Origin: Pseudomonas denitrificans (nom. rej.)
GTDB taxonomy: Bacteria > Pseudomonadota > Gammaproteobacteria > Pseudomonadales > Pseudomonadaceae
Length of the DNA: 64,000 bases
NCBI RefSeq assembly: GCF_008807415.1
Contig: NZ_CP043626.1
Location: 4,812,501 to 4,876,500, forward strand
Direction: 5' to 3'
A model generated the notes under the pieces. It ran no database searches, was not told the DNA's origin, and was given only the letters and a program-made list of their open reading frames with translations. This document shows, in pieces, positions 51,355 to 60,025 of this stretch (positions are counted from its first letter, which is position 1; each line of letters opens with the position of its first letter). The position numbers were made by a program, and so were the translations under genes.

Positions 51355-52418
51355 GACCCCTCCTTGCTTCCCTTCTTTGCCTCACGCTGGTCGGCCAGGC
51401 CGCGGCCGAGAGCGCCATCGACAAGCAACAGCGCGAACTGGGCGTGCTGCGCCAGGGCTGGTTCCAGCAGACGCCGCCGGCGGCGGACTTCAAGGCCAGC
51501 CGGCCGGGCGGCCTGCGCGATTCCGGCCAGGACGGCGTGGGCATCCTGCTCAACAACGTGGACATGTACTTCCAGGGCTACATCGGCTTCCACAGCCCGC
51601 TGCTCAAGGGCTGGCTGGTGCCGCTCAGGGCCGGCGATCCGATCGACTTCGACCGCCCGCAGGACATGCGCATCAACGTTTCCGAGGGCGAGGTGATCCT
51701 CAGCCCCGAACAGCTCGGCAACCTGTTCAACCAGCACATCCTTGCCTACCCGGAAACCATGCTGCGCGACTTCAAGCTGAGCATCGAAGGCGACCGCCTG
51801 CTGGTCTCCGGCGAAGTGCAGCCGCTGGGCGTCGGCCCCTGGCTGCCGCTACGGCTCTCCGGCACGGTGAAGCTCGACGGCGACAACCTCGACTACCAGC
51901 CCGACAGCGTGAAGGTGCTCGGCGTGCCCAGCTACGGCGCCATGAGCCTGGTGGGCCTGCGCCTGGATTCGCTGGTGACCCTGGAGCGACCCGGCGCGGT
52001 GCTGCAGGACAACGTGATGCACCTGAACTACCACCAGGTCTTCCCGCTCGTGGGCATCGACGGCCGCGTCGAATCCACCTGGCTGGACGCCAAGGGCCTG
52101 CACCTGAAATTCGCGCCCAGAGACGGCGCCGCCTCGCTGGCCTTCGAGCCTCCGCGCCAGGCCGGGCAGTCCTACATCTGGCTGCAGTCGGGCGACCTGA
52201 AGATCTTCGAAATCCTCATCACCTACTCGCAGGTGCTGCTCAAGGCCGAGCGCCCGGACCAGACCCTGGCCTTCAACCTCAAGGACTATCGCAAGGTGCT
52301 GGCCACCGGCATCACCCAGGTCAACGAGGACGGCACCTTCTTCATGCGCGTTCCGCCACCCGCCGGCCCCGCCGACGGCGAGCGGCTGGTATCCTCTGGC
52401 AACGGGAGTTCCCGCTGA
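51351..52418 (+). CDS. Exported protein, second of a paralogous pair
   Basis: A 355-residue protein with a signal peptide (MRPLLASLLCLTLVGQAAAES; cleavage after AAA about residue 19). Its C-terminal SYIWLQSGDLKIFEILITYSQVLLKAERPDQTLAFNLKDYRKVLATGITQVNEDGTFFMRVPP corresponds segment by segment to the previous protein (aromatic pair, GD-K, DYR, then the final strand). Mature part beta-rich; no cysteine. The pair probably acts as a heteromer. The stop shares a base with an in-frame ATG of folA (TGATG), suggesting an operon of three. Confidence 0.8.
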   Translation: MRPLLASLLCLTLVGQAAAESAIDKQQRELGVLRQGWFQQTPPAADFKASRPGGLRDSGQDGVGILLNNVDMYFQGYIGFHSPLLKGWLVPLRAGDPIDFDRPQDMRINVSEGEVILSPEQLGNLFNQHILAYPETMLRDFKLSIEGDRLLVSGEVQPLGVGPWLPLRLSGTVKLDGDNLDYQPDSVKVLGVPSYGAMSLVGLRLDSLVTLERPGAVLQDNVMHLNYHQVFPLVGIDGRVESTWLDAKGLHLKFAPRDGAASLAFEPPRQAGQSYIWLQSGDLKIFEILITYSQVLLKAERPDQTLAFNLKDYRKVLATGITQVNEDGTFFMRVPPPAGPADGERLVSSGNGSSR

Positions 52419-52438
52419 TGTTCACCACTGGAGTCGAG

Positions 52439-52951
52439 ATGACCCAAGCACTGCCCCTGGCGATGATCGCCGCCCTTGCCGAGAACCGCGTGATCGGCGT
52501 CGACAACCGCCTGCCCTGGCACCTGCCGCAGGACCTCAAGCACTTCAAGGCCATGACCCTGGGCAAGCCGGTGATCATGGGCCGCAAGACCTGGGATTCG
52601 CTCGGCCGCCCACTGCCGGGCCGCCTGAACATCGTGGTCACCCGCCAGGCGGGCCTGACGCTCGAAGGCGCGGAAGTCTTCACCAGCCTCGACGCAGCCC
52701 TGGAGCGCGCCGAGCAATGGGCCAAGGAAGAGGAAGCTGACGAGCTGATGCTGATCGGCGGTGCGCAACTCTACGGTGAAGCCCTGGGCCGCGCCGAACG
52801 CCTCTACCTGACTCGCGTGGGCCTGAGCCCGGCGGGCGACGCGCACTTCCCCGAAGTGAACGAAAGCCAGTGGCACCTGGCGTCGAGCATCGAGCACGAT
52901 GCGGAAGGCGAGACGCCGGCCTATGCGTTCGAGGTTTGGGAGCGGGCCTGA
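52439..52951 (+). CDS. folA: Dihydrofolate reductase
   Basis: A 170-residue reductase making tetrahydrofolate with NADPH. Motifs: PLAMIAALAENRVIGVDNRLPWHLPQDLKHFKAMTLGKPVIMGRKTWDSLGRPLPGRLNIVVTR, with the LPWxLPxD active-site acid, GRKTW and LPGR cofactor residues, and LMLIGGAQLYGEAL. ATG 52439 is chosen (GGAG five bases upstream, start of family alignment). An ATG at 52418 overlapping the previous stop would add seven residues and has GGGAG upstream; both may be used. I recall folA at another place in PAO1, so this location could be species-specific. Confidence 0.93.
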   Translation: MTQALPLAMIAALAENRVIGVDNRLPWHLPQDLKHFKAMTLGKPVIMGRKTWDSLGRPLPGRLNIVVTRQAGLTLEGAEVFTSLDAALERAEQWAKEEEADELMLIGGAQLYGEALGRAERLYLTRVGLSPAGDAHFPEVNESQWHLASSIEHDAEGETPAYAFEVWERA

Positions 52952-52971
52952 TAGCCCTGCGTATCCGGAGC

Positions 52972-53128
52972 CCCTCACCCCAGCCCTCTCCCAGAGGGAG
53001 AGGGAGCCGTATGTGCCGAGATGAATCCTGCTCTCCCTGATCGACCGGCTGACGCCTGACTCCCAGAGCGCTCCGAACGGTCCCCTCTCCCTCAGGAGCG
53101 GGGCGCGCAGCCAGGGTTAGGGTGAGGG
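52972..53128. repeat. 157-bp imperfect palindrome, repeat family A
   Basis: It starts with the same 21-base arm as the 47333 repeat, a short hairpin with loop AGA and right arm GGGAGAGGG (52996-53004), then unique sequence, then TCCCCTCTCCCTCAGGAG, and ends GGGTTAGGGTGAGGG (53114-53128). Its outer ends CCCTCACCC/GGGTGAGGG are complementary. It looks like a full-length copy of which the 47333 repeat is a deleted form. It fills most of the 348-base gap before the zinc-ribbon gene. Confidence 0.75.
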
Positions 53129-53299
53129 AACACCCAGCTCCGAACTACCAAAAGAAAACGCCGCCCCGATCACCCAGCGCGGCGTTTTTCATAGGGCGCT
53201 CTTTTGCGAAATCTCCGCTCACACTCCCAAGCCTTGACCCTGTAGCAACTACAGGCTGCCCAATGACTCCACCCCACGACGGGAAACTGGAGGTACATC

Positions 53300-53593
53300 A
53301 TGGGTTGGCTCGAACGTTTGATGATGGGCGGTCACCACGGCCGCGGCGGTCATGGCGGGCACGGCGGCGGTTACGGCGCACCGGGCTATCCGCCGGCACC
53401 CGCACCACCACCGACAGCCAATGCGGCTCCCACCCAGCCCTGCCCGCAGTGCAGCGCGCAGAACCCGCAGGACAGTCGCTTCTGCCACAACTGCGGCGGG
53501 TCGCTACAGGCCACGCCCTGCAAGGGCTGCGGCGCCGCTGTCGCGCCTCAGGCACGCTTCTGTGCGCAGTGCGGCCAGGAGCGCGGCAGCTGA
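53300..53593 (+). CDS. Double zinc-ribbon protein with Gly/His-rich N-terminus
   Basis: A 97-residue protein. Residues 1-30 (MGWLERLMMGGHHGRGGHGG...) are rich in glycine and histidine, followed by a proline/alanine linker and then two zinc ribbons: CPQCSAQNPQDSRFCHNCG and CKGCGAAVAPQARFCAQCG, each with four cysteines in CxxC...CxxC. GGAGG lies nine bases before the ATG. The ribbons resemble the 'zinc-ribbon_2/DZR' adaptor domains of many bacterial proteins, here without a partner domain. The His-rich part could bind metal or membranes. Function unknown. A GGGCCCG/CGGGCCC hairpin (53595-53619) follows. Confidence 0.8.
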   Translation: MGWLERLMMGGHHGRGGHGGHGGGYGAPGYPPAPAPPPTANAAPTQPCPQCSAQNPQDSRFCHNCGGSLQATPCKGCGAAVAPQARFCAQCGQERGS

Positions 53594-53594
53594 C

Positions 53595-53619
53595 GGGCCC
53601 GCGGCAAAACCTCGGGCCC
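53595..53619. terminator. Hairpin between zinc-ribbon and acyl-CoA dehydrogenase genes
   Basis: GGGCCCG (53595-53601) pairs with CGGGCCC (53613-53619) with an 11-base loop, between convergent genes. No T run, so termination strength is uncertain. Confidence 0.45.
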
Positions 53620-53624
53620 AGGGC

Positions 53625-55415
53625 TCAGAAGGCGAAATGCTCCGCGTCCAGCGCCATCAGGCAATCCGCGCCACCCAGCAGGGCCTCGCGGTGCATGCTC
53701 GCACGCGGCAGGATGCGCCTGACGTAGAACTCGGCGCTGGCGAGCTTGGCGCGGTAGAAGTCCGCGTCCCCCTCGCCGGCCGCCAGCTTCGCCTGAGCCA
53801 CACCGGCAGCCTGTAGCCACAGGCCACCGAGCAGCACGTAGGAGCAGTACTGCAGGAAGTCCACCGAGGTGGCGCCGATTTCCTGCGGGTCGCGCTGGCA
53901 GGCGGCGATCACTTCGCTGGTGAGGCTGCGCCACTCCAGCAGGCGTTGCCGGACGGTTTCCGCCAGGCCAGCCAGTTCAGTGCGCGCGCCGACGGTTTCG
54001 CAGGTGGCCGCCAGTTCGCCGATCAGCGCGTTCAGTTCCGTGCCGCCGTCGCCCAGCAGCTTGCGGCGGATCAGGTCGAGCGCCTGGATGCCGTTGGTGC
54101 CTTCGTAGATCTGGGTGATGCGGCTGTCGCGCATCAGTTGCTCCATGCCCCATTCGCGGATGTAGCCGTGGCCGCCGTAGACCTGCACGCCGAGGCTGGA
54201 AACCTCCTGGCCGACGTCGGTGAAGAACGACTTCACGATAGGGATCAGCAGCGCCGCGCGCTTGCTCGCGGCCTTGCGGCCGTCCGCCTCGGGGTGGCCA
54301 TGCTCCAGGTCCAGCTCGCGGGCGCAGAGCGCGGCGATCATCCGGCAGCCTTCGGTGAGGGTCTTCTGGGTCAGCAGCATGCGCCGCACGTCCGGGTGGA
54401 CGATGATCGGGTCGGCAGCCTTGGTGGGCTCGGCCGCACCGGTCAGCGCGCGCGATTGCAGGCGCTCGCGAGCATAGGCAAGCGCGCCCTGGCAGGAGCG
54501 TTCGGCGATGCCCAGGCCCTGCAGGCCGACCTGGAAGCGCGCGTCATTCATCATGGTGAACATGCACGCCAGGCCCTGGTTGGCCTGGCCGATCAGCCAG
54601 CCGGTGGCGCCGTCGAAGTTCATCACGCAGGTGGAGGCGCCCTTGATGCCCATCTTGTGCTCGATGGCGCCGCAGCTCAGGGAGTTGCGCGCGCCCGGCG
54701 TGCCGTCGGCATTGGCAATGAACTTGGGTACGAGTAACAGGCTGATGCCCTTCACCCCGGCCGGCGCATCCGGCAGGCGCGCCAGCACCAGGTGGACGAT
54801 GTTCTCGGAGAGGTCCTGCTCGCCGCCGCTGATGAAGATCTTGCTGCCACTGACGCGGTAGCTGCCGTCCGCCTGCGGTTCGGCGCGGGTGCGCAGCAGG
54901 GCCAGGTCGGTGCCGGCCTGGGGTTCGGTGAGGCACATGGTGCCGCTCCACACGCCGCTGACCATCTTCGCCAGGTAGTCGCGCTGCAGTTCCGGCGCGC
55001 CGTGCTTGTACAGCGCCAGCACCGCGCCTTCGGTGAGACCGGAGTAGACGCGGAAGGACAGCGAGGCGGCCATCAGCATCTCGTGGAAGCTGGCCGCGAC
55101 CATCTGCGGGAAGCCCTGGCCGCCGAACTCGGTCGGGCCGGTCATGCTGGCCCAGCCGTTGTCGCAATACTGCTGGTAGGCCTCGCGGAAGCCATCGGGC
55201 GTGGTGACTTCGCCGTTCAGCAGGGTCGCGCCCTGCTCGTCGCTGTTACGGTTCAGTGGGGCGACCACTTCGCCGGTGTAGCGCGCGCCTTCTTCCAGCA
55301 CGCCGTCGATCAGCTCGCGGTCGAGGCCGTTGCCCAGTTGCTCGCAATGGGCACTGACGTCGAACAGCTCGTGGAGGACGAAGCGCATGTCGCGCAGGGG
55401 TGCCTGGTAACTCAT
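53625..55415 (-). CDS. Acyl-CoA dehydrogenase, long (DmdC/FadE5-like) type
   Basis: A 596-residue FAD enzyme, longer than the classical 380-residue type because of a C-terminal helical extension. Motifs: GWASMTGPTEFGGQGFPQMV, MCLTEPQAGTDLALLRTRAE (FAD contact), KIFISGGEQDL, and YGGHGYIREWGMEQLMRDSRITQIYEGTNGIQALDL, with the catalytic Glu in YEGTNG. It catalyses the first oxidation of beta-oxidation for an unknown acyl-CoA (aromatic-substituted or long chain). It begins two bases after the 3-hydroxyacyl-CoA dehydrogenase stop; both are divergent from a LysR gene, matching the PAO1 arrangement. Confidence 0.92.
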   Translation of the reverse strand: MSYQAPLRDMRFVLHELFDVSAHCEQLGNGLDRELIDGVLEEGARYTGEVVAPLNRNSDEQGATLLNGEVTTPDGFREAYQQYCDNGWASMTGPTEFGGQGFPQMVAASFHEMLMAASLSFRVYSGLTEGAVLALYKHGAPELQRDYLAKMVSGVWSGTMCLTEPQAGTDLALLRTRAEPQADGSYRVSGSKIFISGGEQDLSENIVHLVLARLPDAPAGVKGISLLLVPKFIANADGTPGARNSLSCGAIEHKMGIKGASTCVMNFDGATGWLIGQANQGLACMFTMMNDARFQVGLQGLGIAERSCQGALAYARERLQSRALTGAAEPTKAADPIIVHPDVRRMLLTQKTLTEGCRMIAALCARELDLEHGHPEADGRKAASKRAALLIPIVKSFFTDVGQEVSSLGVQVYGGHGYIREWGMEQLMRDSRITQIYEGTNGIQALDLIRRKLLGDGGTELNALIGELAATCETVGARTELAGLAETVRQRLLEWRSLTSEVIAACQRDPQEIGATSVDFLQYCSYVLLGGLWLQAAGVAQAKLAAGEGDADFYRAKLASAEFYVRRILPRASMHREALLGGADCLMALDAEHFAF

Positions 55416-55417
55416 GT

Positions 55418-56653
55418 TCAGTGCTCCTGTTTCACGTCGGCGAAGCGGCCATTGGCGGCGGCCAGGCGCTCGATCAGCGCGGCCGGCTGCCAGTGCGCGC
55501 CGTGCTCGCCGGCCAGGTCACGCAGGCGCGCCAGCACGCTCTGCAGGCCCTGGGCATCGGCCCAGGCCATTGGGCCGGACTTGTCCTTGGGGAAGCCATA
55601 ACCATTGAGGTAAACGGTGTCGATGTCGGCGCTGGTGGAGGCAATGCCTTCGTCGAGAATCTTCGCGCCTTCGTTGACCAGCGCCAGCAGGCAGCGCTCG
55701 AGGATTTCCTCGGCACCGATATCCCGGCGCTGGTAGCCCAGGCGCTCGGACTCGCGCAGCACCAGCGCGTCCACTTCCGGGTCGTGCTCGGCCTGGCGGC
55801 TGCCCGGCTCGTAGTGATAGAAGCCGTTGCCGGACTTCTGGCCGAAGCGGCCCATCTCGCACAGGCGATTGTCCACCTGCACGGTCGGCGCGTCCTGGCC
55901 CTTGCCGGCCAGCTCGCGGGCGCGCCATTCGAGGTCGATGCCGACCACGTCGAACATGCGGAACGGCCCCATGGCGAAACCGAAGCCCTGGATCGCCGCG
56001 TCCACCTGGTGCGGCAGCGAGCCTTCGAGGATCAGCCGGCGCGATTCCTGGACGTACTTCTCCAGCATGCGGTTGCCGATGAAGCCGTGGCAGTTGCCGG
56101 CGACCACGCTGACCTTGCCCATCCGCTCGCCCAGTTCCAGGGCCGCTTCGAGCACGGCGGGAGCGGTCTTCGCGCCGCGCACGATCTCCAGCAGCTTCAT
56201 GATGTGCGCCGGGCTGAAGAAGTGCAGGCCGAGCACCTGGGACGGCCGCGAGGTCACTGCGGCGATGGCGTCGACGTCCAGGTAGGAAGTGTTGGAAGCC
56301 AGGATGGCCGAGGGTTTCAGCGCCGCATCCAGCTCGCGGAAGATCGATTGCTTGAGCTCCAGATTCTCGTACACCGCCTCGATCACCAGGTCCACCTCGC
56401 GGATCGCCGCGTAGTTCGCCGCCTGGGAGATGCGCGCACGACGACGGGTGGCTTCGGCCTCGTCGATGCGGCCCTGGCGCACGTTGTGGGCGTAGGTGTC
56501 GGCCACGGCGCCGAGGGCCTGGGTGAGCATCTGCGGGTTGTTGTCCAGCCACAGGACCTGCACGCCGGCGTTCGCCAGGCACATGGCAATGCCCCGACCC
56601 ATGGTGCCGGCGCCGATGACGGCGGCGCTGGCGATGCGGATGTTCTGGCTCAT
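55418..56653 (-). CDS. 3-hydroxyacyl-CoA dehydrogenase
   Basis: A 411-residue NAD-dependent enzyme. The N-terminal Rossmann domain has AAVIGAGTMGRGIAMCLANAG, then DLVIEAVYENLELKQSIFRELDAALKPSAILASNTSYLDVD and the catalytic His in LGLHFFSPAHIMKLLEIVRG with the following NCHGFIGNRM. A second, partial dehydrogenase C-terminal domain (about 310-411) is present, as in FadB2-like forms. No enoyl-CoA hydratase domain, so it is monofunctional. The ATG at 56653 has AGAGGAAC upstream; the frame's upstream extension is rejected. Operon with the acyl-CoA dehydrogenase. Confidence 0.93.
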   Translation of the reverse strand: MSQNIRIASAAVIGAGTMGRGIAMCLANAGVQVLWLDNNPQMLTQALGAVADTYAHNVRQGRIDEAEATRRRARISQAANYAAIREVDLVIEAVYENLELKQSIFRELDAALKPSAILASNTSYLDVDAIAAVTSRPSQVLGLHFFSPAHIMKLLEIVRGAKTAPAVLEAALELGERMGKVSVVAGNCHGFIGNRMLEKYVQESRRLILEGSLPHQVDAAIQGFGFAMGPFRMFDVVGIDLEWRARELAGKGQDAPTVQVDNRLCEMGRFGQKSGNGFYHYEPGSRQAEHDPEVDALVLRESERLGYQRRDIGAEEILERCLLALVNEGAKILDEGIASTSADIDTVYLNGYGFPKDKSGPMAWADAQGLQSVLARLRDLAGEHGAHWQPAALIERLAAANGRFADVKQEH

Positions 56654-56763
56654 GTTGTTCCTCTTGTCAGCCTGAAACGCTCGTTTGAAGACCACTCACC
56701 TTAGGGAAGGCGGTACTATTTTTGAAATTTTGAGTTGTGATAAGTGGAATTCAGCCAGTGAAT

Positions 56764-57657
56764 ATGACCACCTTCGACCTCAACTTGCTGCGGGTGCTGG
56801 ATGCGCTGCTGCGCGAGCGAAACGTCTCGCGCGCGGCGGAGCGCCTGTCGCTGAGCCAGCCGGCGGTGAGCAACGCGCTGAACCGTCTGCGCGAACTGCT
56901 CGATGATCCATTGCTGGTGCGTGTGGGCCGGGCGATGCAGCCGACGCCGCGGGCGCTGGAGCTGGAAGCGCCGATCCGCGACGCCCTGCAACGCATCGGC
57001 CAGAGTCTGGCCGGCGGCGACACCTTCGACCCGGCGCGCAGTCGCCAGCGCTTCACCCTGGCGCTGACCGACTATGTGGAAGCGCTGTGCATGCCGCACC
57101 TGCTCGAAAGTCTGGGCAGCACGGCGCCGGGCATGGGCCTGAGCATCCAGCACCTGACACCGACGCTGCCCACCGAGGCGCTGGACAAGGGCAACCTGGA
57201 CCTGGTGCTGGGGCGCTTCGAGGAGCTGCCAGCGCGCTTCCAGCGCCGCCCGTGGGCGAGCGAAACGCTTCGCCTGCTGGCCCGGCGCGGGCACCCGCAG
57301 GTGGACGGCGGGATCGACCTGCCGACGTTTCTCGGCCAGCGGCACCTGTGGGTTTCCGGCGGGCAGACCAAGGGTATGGTCGACCAGTGGCTGGCCAGCC
57401 AGGGGCTGAAACGGCAGATCGCCTACACCACGCCCAACTACCTGCAGGCAGCGCATCTGGTGGCGACCACGGATTTGCTGACGGTGCTGCCGACACGACT
57501 GGCGGCGCATTTCGCCCGGCTGCTGCCGCTGCAGGTACTGGAGCTGCCATTCGACGTCGGGCAGTTCCACCTGGAGCTGGTCTATCTCGCCCAGCGCGAG
57601 CGGGATACAGCGTTGCAGTGGCTGGTGGAGCGGATTGTGGAGGCAGCGCCGAAGTAA
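56764..57657 (+). CDS. LysR-family regulator of the beta-oxidation pair
   Basis: A 297-residue LysR protein. N-terminal winged HTH: FDLNLLRVLDALLRERNVSRAAERLSLSQPAVSNALNRLRELLDDPLLVRVGRAMQPT. Then an effector domain with the NodD/LinR-like substrate groove (LALTDYVEALCMPHLLESL, GNLDLVLGRFEELPARF). It is divergent from the 3-hydroxyacyl-CoA dehydrogenase, with 110 bases between starts, so it should control that operon in response to an acyl-CoA-related ligand (inference). The ATG at 56764 is chosen at the family start; GTGs at 56737 and 56758 are alternatives. AT-rich sequence near 56717-56740 is the likely operator. Confidence 0.88.
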   Translation: MTTFDLNLLRVLDALLRERNVSRAAERLSLSQPAVSNALNRLRELLDDPLLVRVGRAMQPTPRALELEAPIRDALQRIGQSLAGGDTFDPARSRQRFTLALTDYVEALCMPHLLESLGSTAPGMGLSIQHLTPTLPTEALDKGNLDLVLGRFEELPARFQRRPWASETLRLLARRGHPQVDGGIDLPTFLGQRHLWVSGGQTKGMVDQWLASQGLKRQIAYTTPNYLQAAHLVATTDLLTVLPTRLAAHFARLLPLQVLELPFDVGQFHLELVYLAQRERDTALQWLVERIVEAAPK

Positions 57658-57660
57658 CCT

Positions 57661-57709
57661 TGCAGGAGCGCGCCATGCGCGCGATCGCGGGCATGGCCCG
57701 CTCCTACAG
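57661..57709. repeat. REP element, repeat family B, copy 1
   Basis: 49 bases starting TGCAGGAGCGCGCC and ending CGCTCCTACAG, with AGGAGCG/CGCTCCT arms and a GCGCGATCGCG centre. It matches the copy at 62203-62251 in 47 of 49 positions. Confidence 0.85.
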
Positions 57710-57738
57710 GGGAGTTCCGTCGCGTGCCAACCTACAAA

Positions 57739-57760
57739 AAACGCGCCCGGAGGCGCGTTT
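57739..57760 (-). terminator. Terminator of the nitroreductase gene
   Basis: AAACGCGCC (57739-57747) pairs with GGCGCGTTT (57752-57760). On the minus strand the stem ends in a T run. It starts eight bases after the nitroreductase stop. Confidence 0.9.
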
Positions 57761-57768
57761 CGTCGGGA

Positions 57769-58371
57769 TCAGAAACGATCGCGAACGATCGTCTCTTCCA
57801 GCGGCAGGCGGCCGATGCGCGGCCGGGCTTCCACCGCCTGCTTGCCCACGGCAATCATCAGGCCGATGGCGTGGCTGGCCGGCAGGTTGATCAGCTTGGC
57901 CACAGCGTCGAAGTCGAAACCGACCATCGGCACGCTGTCCAGGCCACGGCCACGGGCGGCGAGCATCAGGGTCTGGGCTACCAGGCCGCTGCTGCGCATG
58001 GCTTCGTCGCGCTGGGTCTGCGGCTTGTCGCGGTAGTAGCCGTCGATGGCGCCGACCATGTAGTTCTTCACTTCGACCGGGGCGCCGTCCCACACGCGCT
58101 CGGCGTTCTTCTCCCAGCTGTCGACCTGCGCGCAGACGATCACCAGCATCGAGGCGTCGGTCATCTGCACCTGGTCCCAGCCGGCTGCGTGAATCTGCGC
58201 GCGCAGCTGCGGGTCGCTGACTTCCACCAGGCGCACGTGCTGCAGGTTGAACGAGGTGGGAGCGAGCAGCGCCTGTTGCAGCAGGTCGTCCTTCTCCTCG
58301 CGGCTCATCACATAGGAAGTGTCGAAACCACGAATGGAACGGCGGCTGCGGATGGCGTCTTCGATCAGCAT
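57769..58371 (-). CDS. Nitroreductase-family NAD(P)H:FMN oxidoreductase
   Basis: A 200-residue FMN-binding protein. Motifs: IRSRRSIRGFD (phosphate-binding SRRSxR), LLAPTSFNLQHVRLVEV (flavin contact PSxxNxQ variant) and LMLAARGRGLDSVPMVGFD (A-x-G-x-G/D), with LPASHAIGLMIAVGK near the end. Family members reduce nitroaromatics, quinones or act in detoxification. AGAGGATT precedes the ATG at 58371. The upstream 150 bases contain no gene. The position after lysR matches PAO1. Confidence 0.9.
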   Translation of the reverse strand: MLIEDAIRSRRSIRGFDTSYVMSREEKDDLLQQALLAPTSFNLQHVRLVEVSDPQLRAQIHAAGWDQVQMTDASMLVIVCAQVDSWEKNAERVWDGAPVEVKNYMVGAIDGYYRDKPQTQRDEAMRSSGLVAQTLMLAARGRGLDSVPMVGFDFDAVAKLINLPASHAIGLMIAVGKQAVEARPRIGRLPLEETIVRDRF

Positions 58372-58487
58372 GGAAAATCCTCTGGCTGGCATGGACGGGA
58401 ATGGCGCGCATGGTAAGCCGAGAGGCCGCCCCGTTGCAGAGCGGCGTATCGATAATGTCCATCCGAAGCGTTGATAGATCGAACGAC

Positions 58488-58519
58488 GCGGGCACTCGCC
58501 GGACCGAGCAAGTGCCCGC
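58488..58519 (-). terminator. Hairpin after the monooxygenase gene
   Basis: GCGGGCACT (58488-58496) and AGTGCCCGC (58511-58519) form a perfect 9-bp stem with a 14-base loop, seven bases downstream of the minus-strand monooxygenase stop. The following T tract is poor, so this is a terminator-like structure only. Confidence 0.5.
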
Positions 58520-58525
58520 AGGGGA

Positions 58526-60025
58526 TCAGCTCTCCAGCGCTTCCACCGGTGCCGCCGCGGCCTGACGCTGCCTGGGCGAGGTGAAGGCCAGGTAACCATC
58601 CTCGACCTTGCCGAAGCGTAGCAGGGCGAGGTCCAGCGCGTAGTTCTGATAGAGCTTCCACGGTGTGCGGTCGCCCTGCTTGGGCATGCGGTCCGCGGCG
58701 CGCTGGATGTAGCCGGAGTTGAGGTTGAGGAAGGGTTCTTCCTTCACTGACCCACCGGTCTGGCGCGGCGTGCACTGGCGCATGCCGACGGCATCGAGGT
58801 GGTTGATCAGGCGGCAGAAGTACTCGCTGGAAAGGTCGGCCTTGAGCGTCCAGCTGGCATTGGTGTAGCCGACAATGGCGGCGAGGTTGGGCAGGTCGCG
58901 CAGCATGATGCCGCGGTAGCCCATGCTCTGGGTGACGTCGAAGGGCTTGCCGTCGATGGCCAGCTCGGCGCCGCCGAACATCACCAGGTCCAGCCCGGTG
59001 GCGGTGACGATCACGTCCGCCTCCAGCACCTGCCCGGACTTGAGCAGGATGCCCTTCTCGCAGAAGCGCTCGATATGGTCAGTGACCACCGAAGCACGTC
59101 CGTGGCGCAGCGCCTTGAACAGGTCGCCATCGGGCACGCAGCACACGCGCTCGTCCCACGGTTTGTAGCGCGGGCTGAAGTGGCGCATATCGAAATCCTT
59201 GCCCAGCTGCAGGTTGGCCAGCTTCAGCATGAGCTTGCGCACCGCGCCGGGAAACGCCTTGGAGGCCATGAAGAAGATCATCTGCATGGTCACGTTGCGC
59301 GCCCGCGCCTGGCGGTAAACCCACTTCTCCGGCAGGAAGTTGCGCAGGAAGTTGGAGATCGGGTCCTTCGCCGGCAAGTTGATCACGTAGGACGGCGAGC
59401 GTTGCAGCATGGTGACGTGGGCGGCCTTGTCGGTCAGCGAGGGCACCAGCGTGACAGCGGTGGCGCCGCTGCCGATCACCACGATGCGCTTGCCGCTGTA
59501 GTCGAAGTTCTCCGGCCACAGCTGCGGATGGATGACCTGCCCGGCGAAGCTCTCGCGGCCGGCGAATTCCGGGGTGTAGCCAGCGTCGTAGCGGTAGTAG
59601 CCGGTGCACATGAAGAGGAACTGCGCGCTCATGCGCACCGGCTCCGCCTCGTCGCCGCGCTGCACCAGCAGGTTCCAGCGCGCGCTGGCGCTGTCCCAGT
59701 CGGCCTTGAGCACGCGGTGGCGGTAGCGGACCTTGTCCTCGACGCGGTACTCGCGGGCGGTCTCGCGGATGTAGCTGAGGATCGACGGACCGTCGGCGAT
59801 GGCCTTGGGGTCGGTCCAGGGCTTGAAGTTGTAGCCCAGGGTGTACATGTCCGAGTCGGAGCGGATGCCCGGGTAGCGGAACAGGTCCCAGGTGCCGCCC
59901 ATGGCCTCGCGGCTCTCGAGGATGGCGTAGGACTTGCCGGGGCACTGCTTCTGCAGGTGGCAGGCGGCGCCGATGCCGGACAGGCCGGCGCCGATGATCA
60001 GTACATCCAGGTGCTCGGTGGACAT
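58526..60025 (-). CDS. Flavin monooxygenase, Baeyer-Villiger type
   Basis: A 499-residue FAD/NADPH enzyme. First Rossmann motif DVLIIGAGLSGIGAACHL; GGTWDLFRYPGIRSDSDMYTLG, typical of BVMO/EthA-like enzymes; the BVMO fingerprint FAGQVIHPQLWP (FxGxxxHxxxWP) complete; second Rossmann motif IVVIGSGATAVTLVPSL; and VTATGLDL. It should insert oxygen into ketones or oxidise sulfur/nitrogen centres; the closest pattern is EthA-like. Substrate unknown. GGAG precedes the ATG at 60025. It stands alone with gaps of about 130-150 bases at both sides. Confidence 0.9.
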   Translation of the reverse strand: MSTEHLDVLIIGAGLSGIGAACHLQKQCPGKSYAILESREAMGGTWDLFRYPGIRSDSDMYTLGYNFKPWTDPKAIADGPSILSYIRETAREYRVEDKVRYRHRVLKADWDSASARWNLLVQRGDEAEPVRMSAQFLFMCTGYYRYDAGYTPEFAGRESFAGQVIHPQLWPENFDYSGKRIVVIGSGATAVTLVPSLTDKAAHVTMLQRSPSYVINLPAKDPISNFLRNFLPEKWVYRQARARNVTMQMIFFMASKAFPGAVRKLMLKLANLQLGKDFDMRHFSPRYKPWDERVCCVPDGDLFKALRHGRASVVTDHIERFCEKGILLKSGQVLEADVIVTATGLDLVMFGGAELAIDGKPFDVTQSMGYRGIMLRDLPNLAAIVGYTNASWTLKADLSSEYFCRLINHLDAVGMRQCTPRQTGGSVKEEPFLNLNSGYIQRAADRMPKQGDRTPWKLYQNYALDLALLRFGKVEDGYLAFTSPRQRQAAAAPVEALES

